A stretch of DNA of 64,000 bases from Lonicera japonica. Taxonomy: Eukaryota > Streptophyta > Magnoliopsida > Dipsacales > Caprifoliaceae. Each line of letters opens with the position of its first letter. The first letter of the stretch is position 1. The stretch is taken from the NCBI GenBank assembly GCA_021464415.1, contig CM038463.1:6742754-6806753 (forward strand), given 5' to 3'. The notes under the pieces are model-generated. The model did no database searches. It was not told where the DNA came from and saw nothing but the letters and a program-made list of their open reading frames with translations. Shown piece by piece: positions 45,287-57,100 of the stretch. A program made the position numbers and the translations under genes.

Positions 45287-46470
45287 TGCTTTTGGTACTT
45301 AGCCCAGCTGAATTGTTTTGCATTTAAACTACTTATTTTTTATAATTAGTTGTTAGCCCAAATTATTGGATAATTATGATTCTGTTTTTTATTTAATTAA
45401 TTTAGTTATGTTTAATTCATTTATAGTTTTTCTAATGTTGCTCTTTTACTAATTTTTTGAAAAATAAATGATAACTTAAAATAATTTCAAATTAGATTGA
45501 GTTAGTTATTAGGATTACAAGAATTTTGAAATTTAAATAAAGAAAAACTAAAATCCAAATAAATATTGTTTATCTGAAGTAAAAACTTTACCTTTAGTCA
45601 TATTGCCCATGAAAAAATACTATTGCCAGTGCCATATTTAAAATAATAATTTTCTATATAGTCATAATATGCATTTCATATCTAAATATAATATGTTTGT
45701 TATCTCTATATATCATAATTTAATATGAGTGGTATATAAAACATGTGAAACAATCATAATATGACATTGTGTGAAACAGTCATATTATCGCATGTGAAAA
45801 ACATATTAAATATTTCATATCTTTTAAAAAGTAAGAACTTAAAATAATGTATCTTGTAATATGTACTTTAAATCGTATCCAACAAAAGGGGTTTCTAGCG
45901 GTGGAAGTAACGGATGGTGTTGGTAAAGCTAGAAATGACCTCATGTTAAGTAAGAGCGTATTTGAGTGGTTGCAAAGGATCATATTCAAGGAAAGATCAC
46001 ATTCCCAATATTTTCGAGGATCAAATGATAGATTGAGAGGAAATGCACCACTAAACTTACCAAGCATCCAATGTTTTGGGGTTTTGAGCCTCTTCAAATA
46101 TTTATAGATCAAACCCCTCGCCATATTGTATTGATTGGAAAAAGATCAAAGCTTTCTCTAAATGCTACATCTCTCTAACTGCTACATATTCTGAGAAAAG
46201 GGCGGGACTCATACATTTCAAGCATATGTTTCAACTTTTTTTTAGTTGATAAATATCAATGATTAACATGAGTACAAATACGTAATAAACCTAATCATTT
46301 ACTAAGAGTAATTAGGTAATTTAGCCATATAATTATTAAATAAATTAAAAATAAATGTATTTTCTCAACTTGGGCTAAATACAAAATATTGTGCTATTCA
46401 CTAATTACTAAAACAAAGTGGGTCTGAGTAAACAAACCCTCGTAATTTTAGGTTAAATACTAATTTACTA
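45287..46470. mobile_element. Mutator-like element carrying a ribosomal protein gene fragment (Pack-MULE-like)
   Basis: Left (CTTTTGGTACTTAGCCCAGCTGAATTGTTTTGCA, read in part) and right (GGGTCTGAGTAA...GGTTAAATACTAATTTACTA) ends match those of the 36,745-38,002 element, so both belong to one family. No clear TSD is visible. Between the ends lies a minus-strand fragment of the eS4 ribosomal protein gene. Capture of host exons between Mutator-like ends defines Pack-MULEs. Confidence 0.6.
45928..46124 (-). pseudogene. RPS4: Fragment of ribosomal protein eS4 (RPS4) coding sequence
   Basis: ATG at 46,124 begins MARGL...LKRLKTPKHWMLGKFSGAF, clearly the conserved start of eS4 (family: [27 protein letters not shown]). 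Decayed text continues to about the KYALTYREVIS position (TACGCTCTTACTTAACATGAGGTCATTTC, shown in part). Similarity is lost near 45,928, about 65 codons in. The frame is altered and the rest of the protein is missing, so it cannot make a working 40S subunit protein. The fragment lies inside the Mutator-like ends at 45,287-46,470. Confidence 0.8.
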
Positions 46471-46989
46471 TTAAAAAAGGTATGAATTATATTTTTAAGT
46501 TTTAACCACTTTAATCAACGAATTGTTTATGAACAAAAACAAATAATATTCAATGAATAATCTAAATCTAAAATTATTTATTTTATTAACCAAATATATG
46601 TGCATACTGCATTCGTGCATATATGCATGCCTACCGTTTCTATTATTACACAATGTATAAAATCTATTTTCATTAAATTTTTTTTACTATATTTTTATAA
46701 TCATTTTTTTAAAGTATATAAATTGAAAATTTGTTTATAAAACTTAGCTTTTCGATCTCCCTCAACAAAATTCGGCTACTCTTTTGAATAATTGTTTTTT
46801 GTTTGTTTATTTGCATGTTAATTATATTTATATAAAAGTATATTAAATTTATGTTCAAATTTAAAAGTATAAATTTGTGCTGTAGGCACAGACATTTACT
46901 AGTACATATATAATTGAGAAACCCCTGCTCACCATTCCCTTATAGCTTGTTGAACCGCTTAAATCTATCAATAGTTTCAAATTGCCTAT

Positions 46990-48313
46990 TATGTGGTGTT
47001 TGTTTTTACCTCTTAATACTGAATAAAAGTTTATTCAGCATTAAGAGGTATAATTGGTATTTGTTTTCTTACCTCTTAATGTTGAATTAGATTAAAATTC
47101 GGCATTAAGCATTAAGAGGTAATTCGTGCGCTGAATGCTTAATTTAACTTTAATTAAATTTTATTCCATTGGTACCCTTATTCTTTTGAGTCATTAAACA
47201 TCTATTAATTAAAACTAGGATTTTTTGTAATAAAATAATAATTCAATGAAATGTCTTATATTAATTCGTAATGGTGTTAACATTTTTAGATCATTATATC
47301 ACTTTTATACTCACAATAAGATGTCAAATTAACTCAATATTTACTCAGACACTAAACATATACACAAACATAAATTTTGTATCTCTATACTTTTTAGCAA
47401 CATTTCTCTCTCATCAAATTTTAAAAAATCTTTCAAATGCTATAACTTTAAATTTACAAATCCAACTTTAATAAAATTTATATATTTGAAATATGTTTAT
47501 CAAGATCTACAAAACAAGATCCATTGTGATTATTAAATTATGTATAAAAAAATTCAAGAAAACTTATAAAATAGTACAACTATAATCGCATACTTAACGT
47601 ATTTCTAACTCATTAATTATTGAATATATTACACAATGAATAAAAGATACTTAAATAAAATTAAAAATAATAAAAATATCCCAATCGGATATGTTTCAAT
47701 CCAAATAGAGCCAAATGGGGCAGAAATTTTTTATATTAGGCTCTGAACTACTTCAAATATAATATTTTTTTCTTTTAAATACACTAATAACAACATTATA
47801 ATATAAAAGGGTTGAGACGATTTTAGGACAAGAATTTTTTATATTACGATTCGATTTACCTCGAATATAATATTTTTATCTCTTTTAAATACACTCATAA
47901 CATCATTACATTATAAAAGGGTCAATGCAATTTTAAATCTAATTAGACAAATAAAACATCTTGGGTGAGGATGGCTATATTTTTAGATGGACAAGTTTTG
48001 TTTTTGCTATACCTTATCTATTTTCATTCATATGTAATATACAGTCATACACATCTTCGATCCTTACATTTTTTTTGTAATTATATTTTATCTTGTTGAT
48101 ATTTTTTTTGTTTTTATCATGTCGAGCGGCACAGGTATACTCTAGTTGATTTATAAAACACTAATAAAGATAAAATTATAATATATCATGAATTTAACAT
48201 TCAAAACTAATTAAAACTAAATACATTTTTTTAAAATTTCATTTAACGATAAATATTTATAATTTACATTCAATATTCAGCATTCAAAAGTTTGAAAAAC
48301 AAACCACCCCTAA
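46990..48313. mobile_element. Probable DNA transposon, about 1.3 kb
   Basis: GTGGTGTTTGTTTTTACC at the left and TTTGAAAAACAAACCAC at the right are imperfect inverted ends. Just inside the left end CCTCTTAATACTGAAT / ATTCAGCATTAAGAGG form further inverted repeats, mirrored by ATTCAGCATTCAAAAG near the right end. A convincing TSD was not found and no transposase frame is seen, so superfamily and exact borders are uncertain. Confidence 0.4.
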
Positions 48314-48355
48314 ATTTGCCAGTAGCTTTTAGTATTAAGGGGAAAATCCTTTTTA

Positions 48356-48628
48356 CTCCCTCCGTCCTAAAGTAATTGTCACACTTTGAAAAACTAAAAA
48401 TTAAGAAGACATAATAATTACTTCAAAAGAGAATACTAATTTTCAAAAATTTCCTTTAGTTTTTTTCTCATAAAAAAAGTGACGAGACCCAAAATAAAAA
48501 CAGTGCGAGAAACTTAAAAGGTAATATTAAAAATAAAAATATAATTATAATTAATAACGTGAAAAGTGGACAATTATTTTAAGACATTTATTAATAAAAT
48601 AGTGGACAATTAATTGACACGGAGGGAG
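48356..48628. mobile_element. Stowaway (Tc1/mariner) MITE, TSD TA
   Basis: CTCCCTCCGTCC at the left and GACACGGAGGGAG at the right are the classic Stowaway terminal repeats, flanked by TA on both sides (48,354-48,355 and 48,629-48,630). It ends 280 bp upstream of the GIF1 start codon, inside the proximal promoter or leader. Confidence 0.95.
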
Positions 48629-48781
48629 TACTTTTTTCTTCTTGAAGCAAACAAAGTATGTAAACCTATGCATTGAAGATAGCGAGTGAGAATCCCAAGA
48701 AAGGTATAATAAACCTCTTTCGTTGCAGGAGAGAAGAACCTCTTTTCCCTATTGTGATCTCTCTCTATCTTGTACTTTTGT

Positions 48782-48985
48782 ATGTATCATAAAAGGAAGC
48801 AAAGAATCAATCAGTGGATCCAATATAAAGCAAAAACAGAGCATTTCGGTGACTCCAGTGCAGAAGAAGCAGAAGAAGAAGAAGAAGAAGAAGAAGAAGA
48901 AGAAGAAGATGCAACAACAGCTTATGCAGATGCAGCCGAAGCAGCAGCAGCCTATTATGGCTGCTGGCCCATTCACCGCCAATAA
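48782..48985 (+). other. Upstream ORF overlapping the GIF1 start codon out of frame
   Basis: ATG 48,782 opens 67 codons ending at TAA 48,985, past the GIF1 ATG at 48,909 and in a different frame. It runs through the GAA repeat as poly-Glu. If the transcript starts upstream of 48,782, ribosomes initiating here would bypass the main start. No upstream transcription start can be proven from sequence. Confidence 0.4.
48866..48909 (+). repeat. (GAA)n microsatellite directly before the GIF1 start codon
   Basis: An almost pure AGA/GAA tract runs into the ATG. A matching (CT)n tract (49,011-49,040) begins at the intron 1 donor site, so exon 1 is bracketed by complementary purine and pyrimidine repeats. 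Confidence 0.95.
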
Positions 48986-48999
48986 CATCACCACTGATC

Positions 49000-49046
<47 letters not shown>

Positions 49047-52000
49047 TTGCTATTTCTTTGCTCTGTTTATTGTTGAATTAGCTTAGTAGAGTTGTAAGTC
49101 TTGATTTAACTTGCATGACTTGTGTATTTGATTCCCTCTTCCCCTTTGGCTCATCAAGCTGCTCTGTTAATTTATTCATCTTTTCTTAATTCCGAATCTT
49201 CTTGTTGACTTGAGTTTGGTACTTTGGTTCATTTGTTCCTCCTCTCTCTATTCAATCATCCTGTTGTCAAAAATGGGTTCTTTTCCGTATCTTATTAAGT
49301 GAACCACACAAGCAATAAGACTTGAACCTATGATGACCTTGTGAAGCAAAAGCTCAGATTCTGTGTTAAATTATCTAACCCAAAAGCTTAACCTGGTAAG
49401 CCATTGGGGAATAGAACTAGGCATTCACAGAGCATCTTCTTCCTTACCATAATATCTAATAGTGTTAGTATTATTTTAGTGTATAAAGTTGTACGGTGTA
49501 TAAAGAAAGTTGTGCTTTACATAGTTGTCAAAAGCGCGCCTAGGCTCCAGGAGAGAAGTGGGGAGTCGCCTACTACTAGGCGCATCCCATTCGAAAAGGC
49601 GAGAGCTTTTTGCGCCTAGGCTCCAAGCTCCAGGCGCATCAAGGCGTGGATTTTTGAAGCTAGGCGTTTTTTTTTTCTTTTTAATGTTTTGACTTTATTT
49701 TTTTGGATCTAAACGGAGCCATTTCGTTTATTGAGAACTTCCACTGAAACAAGACGTAAAAAACCCTAAATCCCTACTACTCACCTTAGTTTCATGCCGT
49801 CTCACACTCTCACTCACACTTCTCTTGCTCGTTCCGTCGTTCACCCCGTCGTTCAGTCGATCGTTTCACGCCGATCTTCTTCTTCTTCTTCCTTCTCCTG
49901 TTCTTCGTTCTTCTGTCGCTACTATTTTTTTTTTCTTTCTTCTTTTTCTTTTCCTCGGAAGAATTAATTTATGCAGCTCACGTTATTTTGCCCTTTTCTA
50001 CACCCTCACCTCACATATTTCTGCTCTCACTTTATTTCTGCTACTCACGTGGTATGATATGTCCCTTTTTTATAGATAAGTGATATAGATAATTTGTTAT
50101 ATATATATATATATATATTTTCCAAAATTATTAAATTATAAATAATATATATATATTTTTTCCAGAATTATATTTTTTTCATAATAATTAAATTATAAAT
50201 AATATATATCCATATATATTCCAGAATTATTAAATTATAAATAATATATATCCATATATATTCCAGAATTATTAAATTATAAATAATATATATATTTTCC
50301 AGAATTATATTTTTTTCCAGAATTATTAAATTATAATATATATATATATATATATATATTACAGAATTATTAAATTATAAATGATATAATGTTTCTTATT
50401 TAGATTTTAATTTGATGACTTATTTAGCTCTAGATTGTATGACATTAGAGTAGGTGCAAATTTTGAGTAGAATAATATATTTTAAGTTTTTGCATAAGGG
50501 TGCGCCTTACTTCGAAAAGGCACGCGCCTTACTTCGAAAAGGCGCGCGCCTGCGCCTTGCGCCTAGGCTCCAGGGACCTTGGCGCCTTGGTGCGCCTTGA
50601 GCTTTTGACAACTATGGTGCTTTATAATCTAATAAAGATAGAGGCTAAATATAAATCAATCTACAATATTATCTTCATATATGTAGATATCAAGCCCAAT
50701 CCAACCAAAAAGTTAATACTTTTTAATTACATGTTAAAAATAATATTATCCTATGCAAGTGCACTTCAATCCACCCAATTCTGGGTTAACAATGTATTTG
50801 TAAATTACATTCTCCAAAATAAACATATATAAAAAACTACCACTTACAACTGTTCCCCTTCCTCTCAAAATATAACAACTTGCTAGTTTTACCAACATAA
50901 CAAGAGAAAAGAAACGTATTCCATTACCCATTTTGAAAGACCACCTCCACATCAGTTTTAGGCTTCTCATTCATTTTTTGCTAGATAGTCCTCCTCCCTT
51001 CAAAAAGTTTCACACATCTAAATCTTCTACTTAATTAGCTATTCTCATTGTTGTTGGATAAGAGATTATTTTCATTGTTACTAAATTCCAAAGTTGGAAT
51101 GGTTCTTTTTTGATTGTACAGTATCTTGATGAGAACAAGTCATTGATCTTGAAAATTCTTGAGAATCAGAATTCCGGAAAACAAGGAGAATGTGCAGAGT
51201 ATGTATATCTCCTTTTTACCAGTTGCTACACAATGATAATCATATTGGTGTGGTGCTACTTATAATGTATATCTTCTTTCATTCCAACTCCGAAACCGCT
51301 ACTCTTTTACGGGCTTTTACCACGAAGCAGGAACCAAGCAAGGCTTCAGCGTAATCTCATGTACCTGGCTGCAATAGCTGATTGCCAACCTCAGCCATCC
51401 TCTATTTATGCTCAGGTAAAATTTGTCTTTAATTAGCATAAACTTGCAAGGTTTTTGCTGGTGGTTAATGTACCAAATTTCATGATAACAAGTTCTATTC
51501 TTGAGCATTGATTACGTTAAAATCGGTATTTTCTTGAAATGTCTAAAGTCAAATAGAGAAGTATATGTCACTTGCACGAGGACTTGCTTTCGCACTAGAT
51601 CCATCAGTTTTAGAGAATCTTGTTCTATTAAGTACTCTATACATATCAAAATTTACATTAAGTTGTGGAGTATATTCTTTTCAATAATGCACTGCAAGTC
51701 ATACGCATTTAGTTTCAAATCCGCAACCTCTCTCACATATGAGAGGGGCACACTTAGCTATGGCGCTATGAGCTCATACACAGTAGAACCTAGTCTCCAA
51801 ACAACCCACCACCCCACCCAACCCCCAAAAATCTATGTAGAAGGTCCTATTCCTAAATTAAAGTTCTTGGATGTTTCTTTTATCCCAACAATTCTGCAGC
51901 ATACGTTGATGCAGCCAGGTACAAACTACCTGCAGCAACAGCAATCTCAAGAGTCAGTGATGGCAGCCCGATCACCCATTTTGTATGCTCAGCAGCAGCA

Positions 52001-52202
52001 CCGATATTCGACGCTGCAGCAACAGCACCAAACCTTGCACACTCGGAATGGCATCAGCTCTGATTTGGGCAGCAGAGTTCACATGCTACAGAGTGAGGAG
52101 ACCAGTGGGAGTAGAGTAGTAGCTGCTGCAAGTCCAAGAAATAAAGAGAATGGGAGCCAAAGTTCTGCTGAAAATCGGGGTGGTGAAGGTGAAAGTCTGT
52201 AA
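48909..52202 (+). CDS. GIF1: GRF-interacting factor 1 / ANGUSTIFOLIA3-type transcription coactivator (SSXT family)
   Basis: Four exons: 48,909-49,010, 51,122-51,198, 51,331-51,415 and 51,900-52,202, giving 188 residues. All introns have GT-AG borders. Residues 1-24 are MQQQLMQMQ and Q/P-rich. The SNH/SSXT domain spans about 25-85 (NNITTDHIQQYLDENKSLI..., ENQARLQRNLMYLAAIADCQPQP), followed by a Q-rich C-terminus with MAARSPILYAQQQ. GIF proteins bind growth-regulating factors through the SNH domain and recruit SWI/SNF remodellers to promote leaf cell proliferation. MQMQ, DHIQQYLDENKSLILKI and CAENQARLQRNLMYLAAIAD match AN3/GIF1 better than GIF2/3. The C-terminus ends GGEGESL and lacks the usual final YLK..DD-type tail. 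Intron 1 (2.1 kb) contains a hAT MITE; the convergent neighbour is OR23. Confidence 0.92.
49520..50616. mobile_element. hAT MITE in GIF1 intron 1, TSD GTGCTTTA
   Basis: CATAGTTGTCAAAAGCGCGCC at the left (in part) and GAGCTTTTGACAACTATG at the right are inverted. The 8-bp GTGCTTTA flanks it (49,512-49,519 and 50,617-50,624). GC-rich GGCGC/GCCTAGGCTCC ends enclose an AT-rich middle. Confidence 0.9.
50095..50375. repeat. AT-rich tandem repeats inside the intronic MITE
   Basis: A unit of about 45-50 bp (CCAGAATTATTAAATTATAA plus ATAATATATATCCATATATAT) is repeated about four to five times with variation, mixed with (TA)n runs. Confidence 0.8.
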
Positions 52203-53013
52203 CTGAATGAAAAATTTATCTAGAGGAACTGATGGGAGATGATCAGTCTCTTAGTTTTAGAAGACAAGGTGGGTAGCTAAATGGAGCTTTTCTTCACGTT
52301 TCGGTGAACACGGGTAGTTTGTTTTCTTTAGGCTGTACTGTACTAGTTCATCTTGTAAATCTCTTGCTAGGTTAGGAATATGACTATCTTTAACTATTTT
52401 TTGTGGTGTTTTGATTACATTCTATCAGTTTATTATTAATCAAATATCAACTATATTTGTTGTTCCTTAAGAGTTGCTATTAGAAAGTTAAAAAATAAAA
52501 TAAAATTATTCTATGTCATGTTTGTGTGTCAGTTTCGCATCAGTTTCATGTCATATCAATTTCATGTTGTATTTAAAGTGCGAATTGTGTATGTTGAGTT
52601 TTGATAACTCGTCAACGTAAACGTGTCTAAGCAATTCAATTATTGAACCGGATTTAATATGGATACTATGTTCCATCTTGCCAGATCTATTGATAATAGA
52701 TCTTCTGTACAAGCTTAAATTTGTTGTATCATTGATATTGGGAGTAATATTTCAAAAATATGGATCACAACCATTAGTAGATAGGAGAAAACAGAAAAAT
52801 ACAGAACATGTTTATTAATTGCTTTATTATAGCTACACTATGTTTGAACACAAGTACTTCATTTCTTCCCTGAGAAAATCATAACGGGACAAGCTATACA
52901 CTGGTATTTGAGCAAATACCGCAATACGGAGAAACCAAAATTACAAGATGAATATGCACTTAACAGGTATTACAATAATAGCAACGCAATCAGAGGAGAT
53001 AACTCACTTGAGC
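52203..53013. other. Convergent intergenic region between GIF1 and OR23
   Basis: About 0.8 kb contains the presumed 3' untranslated regions of both genes. No other gene is visible. Confidence 0.6.
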
Positions 53014-56000
53014 CTACAGTCGAATGGTGCACATAACTGCAGTTTTGAAATCTAAAGGGTGGTGAAAAGGCGGCTTTGTGATAAGTGATCTCCAAGTCTT
53101 CTTTCTGGGATGATATATCTGTATGAAGAGGGTTGATGACTTCTTGTGCTGTCTCGACCTTCGGCTCTCTGTTGAATCTATTCCACTCAGTAGACTGACC
53201 ACATGCAGCTCCCCGTCCAGTGCTACGAAACCAATTGACGCGTCATCCGTGGTTTTTCTTGGCAAGCTCGTCTCCTTCCACCAACGATTAGACGCCATAT
53301 CGTACCTGTGGACGTGTTATAAAAATGATTTAACTGAAAAGTTTCAAATAGACTTACAAAACGGAATACATATTTACAAACAAGCACATATCAGGTAAAC
53401 CTAACTAACAACACTTTGACAGAGTGGTCCATACATGCAAGGGCAATGTAGAGAAACATGTGGAGACAGCAAGCTAAAACACCCAATATCATTGTCTATC
53501 TTCCACTAACTCCGTGTGGTTCGTTATAAAGTTGATATTACTGAGTGCAAGATTGATGTGTTGTTTGAAGGTTAAATGACACAAGAAAATGGATCCCAAA
53601 GTAATTAAATTGCTTGGAGAAAGATTTTGATTTTAGATTCTATAAAAGCAAAGGCTTCCCCTATGTTGAAGAGTATGATATACATTGTTGGCCCACTACT
53701 TAACAGCTTAAGCTTTTGGGTGAGATGGTTACTAACATAGTATCAGAGCTCAGGTTCTGCAAGGTCTCGGGTTCGAATCCTCCCACTTGCATTTGTTTCC
53801 CCTTTGTGTTTGTGCACGAAATGCACATTTGGTTTGGCCGGTTTGGCCTTTGGTTTCGTTTGTCTATCCACGTGCGAGCGTTGAAGAGTATGATATACAT
53901 TGTTGGCCCACTACTTAACAGCTTAAACTTTTGGGTGAGATGGTTACTAACACCCTAGAAATCCTTAGTAACATTCTTCATAATCACAATAATGTTTTTA
54001 ATATCTAGTGTATGAAATTTGTATGCAGAAATTGTGGATAATCATGGTTTGAAACCCACTAGTAACTCAAAGGGACCTCATGAATCCATTTCCCAGCAGC
54101 AATTAAAAGTCACCCAAATTATGAACTAAAAGGCCTTTAGTTTTAATCACGTGTACATGTACAGACATAGGGTCCAATCTTGATGCAGCTGTAAAAGCTT
54201 GGCCTGACAACCGTGAGATAACAAGTTTCAAATTTGAGGACAAACCACTTTATGCAATTTTGCAAATATATCAAAGGGTAGGTCTTACACAGCGCCCCCC
54301 CAAAGGAGAAACCAAACTAGATAACGATTTTGTTCTACAAGCTCTAAATTCATGGAGAGAAAAAGGTTATGGAAAACCACATGAAAGGGTGTATTGAAAA
54401 GGCCTCTAAAACATTAAGCACGTATAAAGCAGTTGAAGAACCAAAGAACAGCAGAAGCAGAACCACAAAGGATCAAGCTGTCACGTAAAGCACTAAAAGA
54501 TTGCAATGTGATATCAACGTTAGTAAATTATGAGAAAAGAAAAGGGTAGCCACGTGGCGTTTTGTGGACGCTTGAAAGGAGAGCATTTTAATATATACAT
54601 ATAGATTTGAGGGACTGTTAGTGACAAAGGAGGCTAACATTGAAGGTGGACCCGGTTGCCGCACTGGATGTGGTGGTGAGGTGCTTAAAAACGGAAGTGC
54701 TAATATTATCAGAGATACATCAAAATGCCAATGTTGCATTACAGCGACGGGGTGGATCCTTATAAAACAGTTTTCCCCCACCCCACCAAAAGAAAATGTT
54801 TCTCTGCTAGATTTTCGAATCACTTGTGGCACATAAATTCCATCTCTTGGGTGGAATCACCACATGCTAACACAAGTTTAGAATTCCGAGCTGTAAAATC
54901 CCATTTTGATCCATCAATTATTTAACCGAATACATCCAAGGTGTCATCTCATTCAAACATACCCAGCAGTATTCATCTTGAATCCTCAATATTTGAGATG
55001 AATGAAATTACTGTACAAATATGAAATTGCATGAGAAGGTTTAATCTCATTCAGAACTATCAAGCGCACTTGACATGCAATTCGTGCCCTACTCAAGTTC
55101 ATAACCTGAAACAACATCACAGTTTCCAGTACAATGCCTATTTTGAAAAACATACATGAGCTTTGAGCACACATTTCTTGACCGACCACGTAACTAAAGA
55201 ATGATGATGATGATGATGATGTAATAAACATTTATTATGGCTCTACTCTATTTCTAACTAAGTCTAGTTAAATAAAGTTGAAAATAACCCTGTGCCAATG
55301 CATTATCAGAGCCGCTCATCACTCTGAACAGAATCACACCTGAACATTTCAAATGCTAACTAGAGTACTGGACAGACCTCTGACCCAATCCTCGACTGCA
55401 AGTAAGACTCAGTGATGATACCGCTCAACAAACCTATTCAAAATGAACTACAACACTAGGAACAAGTTTCTAATAATTTATAGCCAAATTTTAACAGATC
55501 ACGCAACCAACAAACTACTCCGATTGCTACAGACTTACAGCAAAAGAAACAATACATAAGCAGCCAATTAGCCAAATACATGAAACTGTTTAACTTCACA
55601 GTACTATAAACTTACCTGAAGATGTCACTCCTATCAAGCATAAAAACACCAGGAATATCCCAATCTTCATAGTCGACAACAGCAGTTTTCCCAAGCCGCC
55701 TCCTCTCCCCTTCTTCCCACATATCTCCAAGTTCCCTCCACTTCCCCCCGTTTTTCAACTCCATCACTACAGCATCCCTATAATACTCATCTACAGGAAA
55801 CACCCCCAAAACCGTCCTCGACTCCCCATATCCACCCATAACCCAAAACTCTCTCCCCTCCCTATTGCCAACCAAGAACCCAACACACCCAGCTCGAAAC
55901 CGCGGTAACCCATCCAACGCCACCCACTCATCCTTCCCAATATCGTACATCTCCGCAGAACTCATCCTACTCCCAGCAGCACCAAACATGGTGTGCCTCG

Positions 56001-56568
56001 AACCCCCTCCCGCCACAAGAATACGATCAAGACTCGGAATAGCCACGCACGCAAAGCTCCCACGTGGTGAGAGCATAGGTGATAAACAATGCCAAGAATG
56101 ATTGACAAAGTCGAAACGAAATGCCGATGAGGACGGAGAGGGCCGATCAATGGGGAAAGACCGAGTATCGAATAAAGACCCACCAAGAACATAAAGGTGA
56201 GAGCCAATTGAAACTGAGGTGAAATTGCAAAGACCATAGACATGGGGATTGCAGGGCATAGGAGGGAGAGGACACCACGCGAGGTTCTTCGGATCAAATA
56301 GGTAAGGAGAGGAGATTGAGGGGTCTTGAGGAAAGATACAGATTAGGTGAGATAATTTGGAGAAATTGAGGTGTTTTTGGCGGAGGGAAATTAGGGTTTT
56401 TGATGAGAGGTATAATTTCCATGACTTACAAGTTGATTTGAGACGTGCATGGTGAGAGTAAGGAACAAATGCGAGGATTAGAGCTGCTAGATCATTTGGG
56501 AGACCTGGAATTAGGGTTAGGGTTAGGTTTTGGATTTGAGCCTCTTCGGATGAAGATGGAGAAGACAT
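53014..56568 (-). CDS. OR23: F-box/kelch-repeat protein, OR23-like
   Basis: Two exons on the minus strand, 56,568-55,616 and 53,305-53,014, joined by a 2.3-kb GT-AG intron and giving 414 residues. Residues about 18-60 are the F-box (IPGLPNDLAALILAFVPYSHHARLKSTCKSWKLYLSS, in part), which would bind SKP1 in an SCF ubiquitin ligase. Kelch-type repeats follow: HLYVLGGS, ILVAGGGS with a MYD..KDEW block, and FWVMGGYG. These would form a propeller for substrate recognition. FGAAGSRMSSAEMYD, PRFRAGCVGFLV and the C-terminal LDFKTAVMCTIRL match the OR23 subfamily as I recall it. The frame is intact. Substrate unknown. The intron holds a tiny TRIM element. Confidence 0.9.
53664..53952 (+). mobile_element. 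Very small TRIM/SMART LTR retrotransposon in the OR23 intron, TSD CCCTA
   Basis: Two 74-bp LTRs (53,664-53,737 and 53,879-53,952, GTTGAAGAGTATGATATACA ... GGTTACTAACA) differ at about three bases. The first is followed by TAGTATCAGAGC, one base from the tRNA-Met primer site TGGTATCAGAGC. CCCTA flanks both ends (53,659-53,663 and 53,953-53,957). The whole element is 289 bp, at the size reported for SMARTs. The 141-bp interior also has GGTTCGAATCC (about 53,769). No coding; it depends on proteins from other elements. Confidence 0.85.
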
Positions 56569-57100
56569 TTCTCTCCTAATCTGAATTCAATCTACAAAAC
56601 CTAATTTATACAAACGAACACAATCCAAACAAAATCAGAGAATCTGAATCAACTATACAATATCTATGATGATCAATAATCAATAATTTCTGTCTATACA
56701 ATTCATTTCTCCGTAAACCAAATCAAATCAAACCCCAATTTATTCTATCCTCTAATGATGATTCTCTCTACTTTCTGATTTATCTTAACGAACTTTTTGA
56801 TAAAGTGTAAAAACAATTCGCTTTTCAACCACTATTTTTCGACTTTTTGACGTTATGGAAAATCAACAAAGCGATCCTTCCGTGAAATCTTCTTATTGAG
56901 TCGGTTTCTTCTTTGGCAAGAGTTTTACTCTGAACTCTCCCGGAAAATTTGAAAAGGGAGGGGGATAAAACAGAAACGCCACGTTTCGAACAGGTAGTTT
57001 CACCGGCGTTCCGTTTCTAGTTAAGTGCAGAGAAAGAACGGTAACGGAAAATGCGAAATCTGTGTCTGTTAACTCTCTGTTTTTTATTGTCATAAAAATA
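56569..57100 (-). promoter_or_regulatory. 5' leader and promoter region of OR23
   Basis: This stretch lies directly upstream of the OR23 start codon and has no conserved frame. No TATA box at a standard distance stands out. Confidence 0.35.

Noticed and set aside
48723..48908. In-frame N-terminal extension of GIF1
   Set aside because: The frame is open upstream of the ATG at 48,909 but has no ATG, and the MQQQLMQMQ start is the conserved family N-terminus.
51501..52202. 233-codon ORF as an independent gene
   Set aside because: Its C-terminal half is GIF1 exon 4; the N-terminal part is intron 3 read through.
55962..56297. 111-codon minus-strand ORF within OR23
   Set aside because: It overlaps the OR23 first exon in another frame and has no family features.
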